A DNA stretch of 64,000 nt from Pseudofrankia saprophytica (lineage in GTDB: Bacteria; Actinomycetota; Actinomycetes; Frankiales; Frankiaceae). The number at the start of each line of letters is the position of its first letter. Position 1 is the first letter of the stretch. The DNA lies in the NCBI RefSeq assembly GCF_000235425.2, contig NZ_KI912266.1:2121460-2185459 (forward strand), given 5' to 3'. Shown here in pieces: positions 58,688-64,000 of this stretch. The notes beneath the pieces are model-generated. The model made no database searches, had not been told where the DNA came from, and saw nothing but the letters and a program-made list of their open reading frames with translations. The translations under genes and the position numbers were made by a program.

Positions 58688-60372
58688 GCGCCCCCGCCAC
58701 CGAAGTAGCCCGCGCGCGTGTTCGACCGCACTCCGGCCGCGGCCCGTCCCCGGCCGCCCACCGGCCAGGCCTCGGGCAGCCGGGAGGCATCCGGGATGTC
58801 GAGGACCCGCAGCCGGCCCGCCACACTGGTGCCCACGTCGCTCGGCCGGCCGATCAGGTCGAACCGGCCGAGCAGGGCCGCGGCGTCCAGGTCCGCCGCC
58901 CTGCGCAGCCGGGGCCGCTCGGCCGGCGTACGCCGCGAGCGCGCCCTGGCGGCCGCCAGGCTGCGCGCGCCGACCCGGATCACCACCACCTGTCCGAACC
59001 GGTGGACGACGGGGGCGACGGCGCGCAGCTGGCCGCCGTCGAAGCCGCCGGTCACCACGACCAGCGTCCCGACGCCGCCGCGGCGCACCGTGCTGAGCAC
59101 CTCGAGCGTGCCCGCCGGTTCGAGCGCGATCTCGGCGAGCTCGTCGAGCAGCGCCTCGGTCTCGGGCACCCGGCCCCGGCCGGCGCGGCGTACCCCGCCG
59201 GTGGTGAGCAGGACGACGCCGAGCGACTCCCGCGCGCAGCCGAGCACGACCGAGGCGGCGACGTCGACGGCCTCCTCGAAGGTCTCCGCGCCGACCTCAC
59301 CGGGCGGGTAGGCGTCCGCACGGGTGTCCAGCACGACGGTCGAGGCGGGCTCGCTCGGCTCGACGTGCTGGCGGACCATCAGCACGCCCGTGCGGGCGCT
59401 GGACGGCCAGTGGACGAACCGCAGATCCTCGCCGCTGACGTACTCCCGGAGCCCGTGGAAGATGACACCGCCGGCGGCGCCGTCGGCGGTCCGGCCGTCC
59501 GGGTCCCGCGCGGGCGCGGCCGGTGGCGCGCCGAGCGGGCGGGCTCGCGGCCGTACCCGCAGCACGCCGGCGGCGGACAGCCGTGCCGTCGAGCTCACCA
59601 GCCCGAACGGGTCCGCGCGGCGCACCAGGACCGGCCCGAGCGAGATCACGCCGCGCCGCCGCGTGTCGAGCGCGATGTCGAACGCCCGGGTTCCCGCGCC
59701 GGGCACCCGGCGGACGTCGACGACGATCTTCCCGATCGGGTGGGCGGCCGTGCCGCCGCCCACCCGACCCTCCAGGCGGCCGGCGAAGCCGTCGCCCGGG
59801 CTCATGCCGGCGCCCGCGCCGTGGCTCCAGGGGATGTCCAGGCGCACAGGCGGCGAGGGACGCCGGGAGGGGTTGTGGATCTCGATGGCCAGTGCCGCCG
59901 GCTCGCCCCGGGCGACACCGCTCGGGTCCACCCGCAGCGTCGCCCGCAGCCGCGGCCTGCGGGCCACCGACAGCGCCGCGACCAGCAGCGCGCAGACCGC
60001 CGCCGCGGCCAGCGCCACGAGCTCCGGGTAGCGCAGCACGGCCGCCCCGGCCGCCAGGACGACCGCGACGCCGAGCAGCCCGAGACCCAGGGGGGTGACG
60101 CGGGTGACGACGACCGGCTCGCTCGCCGGTGCCGGCATGACGGCGGCGGGTGCCGATGGGACGGCGTCCGCCGCCGTGGGCATGGACCGCGCGCCGCGGG
60201 GCGTCGAGGTGTCCTCCTCGCCCGCGTCCGCGAGGCCCGCGTCGATGTCCTCGTCCGTGCCCGGGTAAGCGGGTGGGCTCGGGTCCCGGTCAGAGTCCTG
60301 GTCAGAGGCCGGGTCGGTCAGGTCCACCAGGTGGAGGCCCGACGAACCTGGACCCGGCGGGTAGGCGCCCAT
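58684..60372 (-). CDS. DUF58-domain protein
   Basis: A 562-aa membrane-associated protein. Acidic N-terminal lead, two membrane helices (GLLGVAVVLAAGAAVLRY, LVALAAAAVCALLVAALSV), a beta-rich domain, and the DUF58 signature GLREYVSGEDLRFVHWPSSA followed by a von-Willebrand-A-like fold (TVVLDTRAD). DUF58 proteins accompany MoxR ATPases in many phyla and are thought to be their substrate or adaptor. ATG 60372 lies three bases after the MoxR stop codon region; its stop overlaps the next start. Confidence 0.93.
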   Translation of the reverse strand: MGAYPPGPGSSGLHLVDLTDPASDQDSDRDPSPPAYPGTDEDIDAGLADAGEEDTSTPRGARSMPTAADAVPSAPAAVMPAPASEPVVVTRVTPLGLGLLGVAVVLAAGAAVLRYPELVALAAAAVCALLVAALSVARRPRLRATLRVDPSGVARGEPAALAIEIHNPSRRPSPPVRLDIPWSHGAGAGMSPGDGFAGRLEGRVGGGTAAHPIGKIVVDVRRVPGAGTRAFDIALDTRRRGVISLGPVLVRRADPFGLVSSTARLSAAGVLRVRPRARPLGAPPAAPARDPDGRTADGAAGGVIFHGLREYVSGEDLRFVHWPSSARTGVLMVRQHVEPSEPASTVVLDTRADAYPPGEVGAETFEEAVDVAASVVLGCARESLGVVLLTTGGVRRAGRGRVPETEALLDELAEIALEPAGTLEVLSTVRRGGVGTLVVVTGGFDGGQLRAVAPVVHRFGQVVVIRVGARSLAAARARSRRTPAERPRLRRAADLDAAALLGRFDLIGRPSDVGTSVAGRLRVLDIPDASRLPEAWPVGGRGRAAAGVRSNTRAGYFGGGGA

Positions 60373-60375
60373 CGG

Positions 60376-61341
60376 CTACACGCCCACGAGGCGGCGCGGC
60401 GACGGAACCGCCCGCACGACCTCGTCGACCACGTCCTCGGCGGTCACCCGCTTCAGCTCGGTCTCCGGGCTGAGCACCAGGCGGTGGGCCAGCACCGGCT
60501 TCGCCAGCGTCTTCACGTCGTCCGGGGTGGCGAACTCGCGGCCGCCGGCGGCGGCCCGCACCTGCACCGCGCGCAGCAGCGCGATGCTGCCGCGCGGGCT
60601 CGCGCCCAGGCGCAGCACGTCCGGGATGCGCCTGGTCGCGGCGACGATGTCCACGATGTAGCGGCGCAGCGCCGGCGCGACGTGCACCGACAGGGTGCGC
60701 TCGGTGTGGGCGACGACGTCCTCGGCGCGCATGACCGGCGCCAGGTCCTCGACGCGGCGGCCCACCTGGTGGCCCTCGAGGATCTCGAGCTCCGCGTCGG
60801 TCCCGGGGTAACCGAGCCGCAGCCGCATCAGGAAACGGTCGACCTGTGCCTCCGGCAGCGCGTAGGTGCCGTCCATGTCGACCGGGTTCTGCGTCGCGAC
60901 GACCATGAACGGCAGCGGCACCTGGTAGCGGGTGCCGTCGACGGTGACGAACCCCTCCTCCATCACCTCGAGCAGCGCGGACTGGGTCTTCGGCGAGGCC
61001 CTGTTGATCTCGTCGCCGATGACGAGGTTCGCGAACACCGGGCCCGGCCGGAAGCCGAACTCGCCGAGGCGCTGGTTGTAGACCGTGGTGCCGGTGATGT
61101 CGGAAGGCAGCAGGTCGGGGGTGAACTGGATCCGGTGGGAGCTGGCGTTCACCGACGCCGCGAGGCTGCGGGCGAGCGTCGTCTTGCCGAGCCCCGGGAC
61201 GTCCTCGATCAGCAGGTGGCCTTCCGCGAACAGGCAGATCACCGCGAGCTCGATCGCCTCCCGCTTGCCGCGGATCACGCGCTCGACGTTCGTGACCACA
61301 TCGGCGAACGCGGCCGCGAACGTGTCCAGCTCGTCGCTCAC
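60376..61341 (-). CDS. MoxR-family AAA+ ATPase
   Basis: A 321-aa chaperone-type ATPase: Walker A IEDVPGLGKTTLAR, Walker B NLVIGDEINRASPKTQ, sensor I ATQNPVDMDG and the sensor II arginine in GASPRGSIALLRA. Start GTG 61341 with GGGAGG upstream; a longer reading from 61854 is unsupported. First gene of the MoxR-DUF58-TgpA operon, which probably acts on an envelope complex. It diverges from the large surface-type gene at 61881. Confidence 0.95.
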   Translation of the reverse strand: MSDELDTFAAAFADVVTNVERVIRGKREAIELAVICLFAEGHLLIEDVPGLGKTTLARSLAASVNASSHRIQFTPDLLPSDITGTTVYNQRLGEFGFRPGPVFANLVIGDEINRASPKTQSALLEVMEEGFVTVDGTRYQVPLPFMVVATQNPVDMDGTYALPEAQVDRFLMRLRLGYPGTDAELEILEGHQVGRRVEDLAPVMRAEDVVAHTERTLSVHVAPALRRYIVDIVAATRRIPDVLRLGASPRGSIALLRAVQVRAAAGGREFATPDDVKTLAKPVLAHRLVLSPETELKRVTAEDVVDEVVRAVPSPRRLVGV

Positions 61342-61880
61342 CGTCCGTCGCCTCCCTCGGGACCGGCGATCGTCACAGCCACTCCTTCCTGATGGGCACC
61401 GAGTTCTTGATGGGCACCGAGTTCGTGATGGCTTGGAGGCCCCGGCGAAGGTGCCGGCGATCATGGGTCGCCGGACGCGCGCGGACCAGCCGGCGTGCGG
61501 GCACGGCCTGGGGGCCTGCCTGGCCGACCGGGCCTCGCGAGCTGACCGGGTGTTCTCGCGTGCTGGAGGTTCTGGAGCGACCAGACCCAGCCGCGGTGAG
61601 GGCGGGCCGCGCCGTCCGAGGGGGACGATCCGGCGCGACCCGCCCGCGGGCGGCGGGGGGAGCCACCCGGAACCGCATTCGGTGTGCGCGCCCGTGTCCC
61701 CACGGTCCGAAGCGGTTCGCTCACATACGACGGCGAGCCTGTCGAGTTCGTTGCGTTGGCTCGCCCAGGAGTTGTGGATCTCGTGGTTGTGGATGATTTC
61801 AGGACGAAGTAGGGGTAACCCCGCGCATACGGAGAAGATCGGGGCGCAACCCACCGGTACATCCCGACGTCAGACGTGCC
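61342..61880. other. Divergent spacer with 18-bp tandem repeat
   Basis: 539 bp between the MoxR and the surface-protein genes. It contains TGATGGGCACCGAGTTC(T/G) repeated twice plus a partial third copy (61390-61431). No conserved gene; promoters for both operons should be here. Confidence 0.6.
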
Positions 61881-64000
61881 GTGACGCGCACAGGCCCTCA
61901 CGGACCGCCGACCTCCCGGATCGGCCTGGGCGGCGCCCTGCCGCCAGGCCCGACCGGGCAGGGCGACCCCGGCAGCCCGGCGGACCGCCCCGCCTCCGGC
62001 CCGCCAGGCCCGCCAGGCGGGCCTGGCGGGCCCGATGAGCCCGCCGAGCCGGCCGGGCCGGGTGAGCCGGGGCGCGTCCCAGCGAGGCCGGGACGTGCCC
62101 GGCAGGTCACCTCGGTCGTCGCGGCGCTCGCGCTGGCCACCGTCGTCGCGGCCACCGTCCTCGGGCGCGGCTCCCGGCCGGTGACGCTCGACCTGAGTGA
62201 CGGCGGGGGCTGGCTGGTCAGCGAGCAGTTCGGCCTGCTGTTCCATGTCAACGGCCCGTCCGGGGTCGCGGACGCGGCCGTCGCCCTTCCCGGCACGGCC
62301 GGGCACCAGCTGGCCGTGCTCACCGACTTCGCCACACCGACGGCGACCCGCTCCGCCGAGGCGTCTCGTTCCGCCGCGGCCGCGGCGGAGGCGGCGGCCG
62401 CGAACCCGGAGGCGCCGGCGACCCCGGCCGTGCCCGGGGCGACCGGGCCGGGGTCGACCGGCCCGGCCGGCCCGGCCGGTGCCATCGGTGGCTCGGCTGG
62501 CGCGAACGACCCGGCCGCAGGCCTGGGGGCCGTGCCGCCGGGCGCGGCGGTCATCGTCGTCGACGCCGCGGCGGGGACCGTGCTGCGGATCGACCCGGCG
62601 CTGCTGGAGATCGTCGCCACCGTGGCGTACCCGCGGGGCACGACGGTCAGCGCCGCGGGCGGCGACGCCTACGCCATCGACGCGGCCGGCGGGCTCGTGA
62701 CCCGCCTCGACCCGCGCACGCTGGCCGAGCTGGGCTCGCCGGTCACCTTCCCGCCGGGCCTCGGCGCGGTCGCCCAGACCATGGACGGGACCCTCTGGGT
62801 GCCGGTGCCCAGCGCCGGCACGGTCGTCCCGGTCCGCGCGGGGGCGCCGGGAACACCGGTACCCGTGGCGACGGCCGGCGACCGGATCGACGCGGCGGTG
62901 GTCGGCGGATCGCCGGTCATCGTCGACCGCACGGCGGGCACGGTCTCCCGGCTGACGGCCGACGGCGTCGAGGCGCCGCTGCGGTTGCCGGTCGACAGCG
63001 GCGCGGCCGGTGCCGACAGCGGGCGTCAGGTGCTGGTGCCGGCGCGGACCGAGGGCCACGTCCTAGCGCTGGCCGAGCCGGCCACGGGACGGCTGGTGCT
63101 CGTCGACCTGGACGCGGGCCGGGTGAGCGCGACGGACCTGCCGGCCATCGGCGGAGCCGGCATCGACCTGGCCGCGCTCGCCAGGGCCGGCGGTGCCGCC
63201 GCCGGCATCGCGGGTGGCGCGGATGGCGGGTCGGGCGCGGATGGCGGGTCGGGCGCGGATGGCGGGTCGGGCACCGGAGCGACGGGGTCGGGCACCGGGG
63301 CGACCGCCGGCGGTCGCCAGCTGGGCGCGCCGGTCTGGCACGACGGCCAGGTCTACGTGCCGGACTCGGACGCTGGCGTGGTCTGGGCCTACGACCCCGC
63401 GACCGGGCGCTTCGCCCCGCCGGTGCAGGTCGCGCCGGCGGGCGGCCAGGCCCGGATCACCGCGGGCGTCCAGAACGGCCAGCTCTGGATCAACGACGAG
63501 GCCGGCCCCAACGTCGTCCTCGTCGACGGCGCCACACCGCGGACCATCCTGAAGTTCGGGACGGCGTTGCCCGGCGGCGAGCACACCGCCACGCCGAAGC
63601 CACTGCCGCCGGGCCGGACGCCCGGCGGCCTGCCGTCCCAGCCGGCCGGCGGCGCGGGGCCGGGTGACGGGCGGGGGCAGGTCTGGCCGGGTCGAGGAGC
63701 CCCCGGCGGCGACGGCTGGGGAGGCGACCTCGGCGGCGGCCGTGGTGGTGGCAACGGCAATGGCGGGAACGGCAACGGCGGGAACGATGGGAACGGCCGG
63801 GGTGGCGGCCAGCCCGGCGGCCCTGGCGGCGGCCGGCCTAGCGGTACGGGCAGGCCCGACCCCAGCCAGCCGCCGACCTCGCGGGGGCCGACGGACCCGC
63901 GGCCGACGCCGAGCCGCACCGCCGCGCCACCCCAGCCGGAGCCCACCGCGACCCAGCCACCCGAGCAGACCGCGGGCCCCGCCCAGCCAGGACCCGGCGA
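61881..64000 (+). CDS. Large membrane-anchored beta-propeller-like protein (3' end outside window)
   Basis: An open frame of at least 706 codons from GTG 61881 running off the window; no better start or ribosome site is visible. A collagen-like Gly-Pro segment (~35-65) precedes one membrane helix (SVVAALALATVVAATVLG). The outer part has repeated strands such as VIVVDAAAGTVLRIDPALL, YAIDAAGGLVTRLDPRTLAE, VPVPSAGTVVPVRAG and VPDSDAGVVWAYDPATG, the pattern of NHL/PQQ-like propeller blades. Three ADGGSG repeats and Gly/Asn then Pro/Thr-rich tails follow. Likely an envelope partner of the divergent MoxR operon; further domains (perhaps fibronectin III) may lie beyond. Confidence 0.8.
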   Translation, partial: MTRTGPHGPPTSRIGLGGALPPGPTGQGDPGSPADRPASGPPGPPGGPGGPDEPAEPAGPGEPGRVPARPGRARQVTSVVAALALATVVAATVLGRGSRPVTLDLSDGGGWLVSEQFGLLFHVNGPSGVADAAVALPGTAGHQLAVLTDFATPTATRSAEASRSAAAAAEAAAANPEAPATPAVPGATGPGSTGPAGPAGAIGGSAGANDPAAGLGAVPPGAAVIVVDAAAGTVLRIDPALLEIVATVAYPRGTTVSAAGGDAYAIDAAGGLVTRLDPRTLAELGSPVTFPPGLGAVAQTMDGTLWVPVPSAGTVVPVRAGAPGTPVPVATAGDRIDAAVVGGSPVIVDRTAGTVSRLTADGVEAPLRLPVDSGAAGADSGRQVLVPARTEGHVLALAEPATGRLVLVDLDAGRVSATDLPAIGGAGIDLAALARAGGAAAGIAGGADGGSGADGGSGADGGSGTGATGSGTGATAGGRQLGAPVWHDGQVYVPDSDAGVVWAYDPATGRFAPPVQVAPAGGQARITAGVQNGQLWINDEAGPNVVLVDGATPRTILKFGTALPGGEHTATPKPLPPGRTPGGLPSQPAGGAGPGDGRGQVWPGRGAPGGDGWGGDLGGGRGGGNGNGGNGNGGNDGNGRGGGQPGGPGGGRPSGTGRPDPSQPPTSRGPTDPRPTPSRTAAPPQPEPTATQPPEQTAGPAQPGPG
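61998..62032. repeat. 35-bp perfect inverted repeat in coding sequence
   Basis: Arms GGCCCGCCAGGCCCGCC (61998-62014) and exact complement (62016-62032) around a single A. It encodes Gly-Pro-rich residues early in the surface-protein gene and would form a very stable mRNA hairpin ~120 nt after the start codon. Confidence 0.9.
63219..63272. repeat. 18-bp coding tandem, three exact copies
   Basis: GCGGATGGCGGGTCGGGC three times, encoding ADGGSG, inside the propeller-like protein. Likely a loop or linker between blades. Confidence 0.9.

Noticed and set aside
57688..61392. Plus-strand open frame of 1234 codons
   Set aside because: It lies opposite the TgpA-like, DUF58 and MoxR genes, is dominated by Arg/Pro/Gly/Asp and has no family motif. 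It is a high-GC mirror of the real genes.

Overview
The window reads as chromosome of a high-GC actinobacterium, most likely a Frankia-type (Frankiaceae) soil or plant-associated strain. This rests on the very GC-rich coding style with many GTG starts and 4-8 nt gene overlaps, and on the families present: PopR-type clpP pair, ECF41 and ECF42 sigma factors, SapA-like domain, F420/PPOX enzymes, PknB-type kinases, MoxR-DUF58-TgpA locus. Genus is an inference. No rRNA, tRNA, CRISPR array or intact insertion sequence was seen.

Layout. 1-3.9 kb: a Rieske oxygenase alpha subunit (cut by the window edge) diverging from a broken SDR gene, then a cold-shock-domain protein, an SMI1/KNR4 protein and a DUF4232 lipoprotein. 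3.9-7.3 kb: two inverted IS6-family transposase remnants bracket an HD-domain (SpoT-like) hydrolase, a small unknown protein and a membrane-anchored alpha/beta hydrolase. 7.4-17 kb: FAD oxidoreductase, a TetR/TIM-barrel pair with a duplicated operator, a DGPF-ECF42 sigma module with its likely promoter, an HTH-like unknown, SDR, GlsB-type membrane protein and flavin reductase. 17-24 kb: three overlapping genes for a phosphorelay (REC-PP2C, CHASE3-like histidine kinase, REC), a TetR/P450 pair with a 34-bp palindrome, and two clpP genes, one lacking its catalytic serine, behind a PopR-like site. 24-34 kb: a WD40 Ser/Thr kinase, PPOX protein, NDH-2-like oxidoreductase convergent with an ECF41 sigma factor, a SapA-like secreted domain protein, an SDR/TetR pair with two operators, a frameshifted F420 enzyme, and a hemerythrin. 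34-46 kb: an overlapping glycosyltransferase / glucosamine-kinase-like / SIS operon, a Nei-type DNA glycosylase, a DedA-PAP2 fusion, an MFS exporter, a HAD phosphatase, two Roadblock proteins facing a PATAN/DUF4388-like protein, and a second hemerythrin. 46-64 kb: a small HTH protein, a 1303-residue unknown protein overlapping a DUF3293 protein, a PASTA kinase, a VOC protein, the MoxR-DUF58-transglutaminase operon (the transglutaminase looks catalytically dead), and a large surface-type protein running off the window.

How the parts fit: most of the window is regulation, envelope and stress functions. Several local circuits are readable from the DNA: TetR repressors with palindromic operators facing their target genes (9.5, 21.5, 31.8 kb), two ECF sigma factors of the C-terminally extended groups (ECF41, ECF42), and a PopR-like site upstream of clpP. 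Two pseudoenzyme cases (ClpP Ser to Ala; TgpA-like Cys to Ser plus Asp to Phe), the glucosamine-kinase operon and the 1303-aa/DUF3293 pair are the most worthwhile leads.
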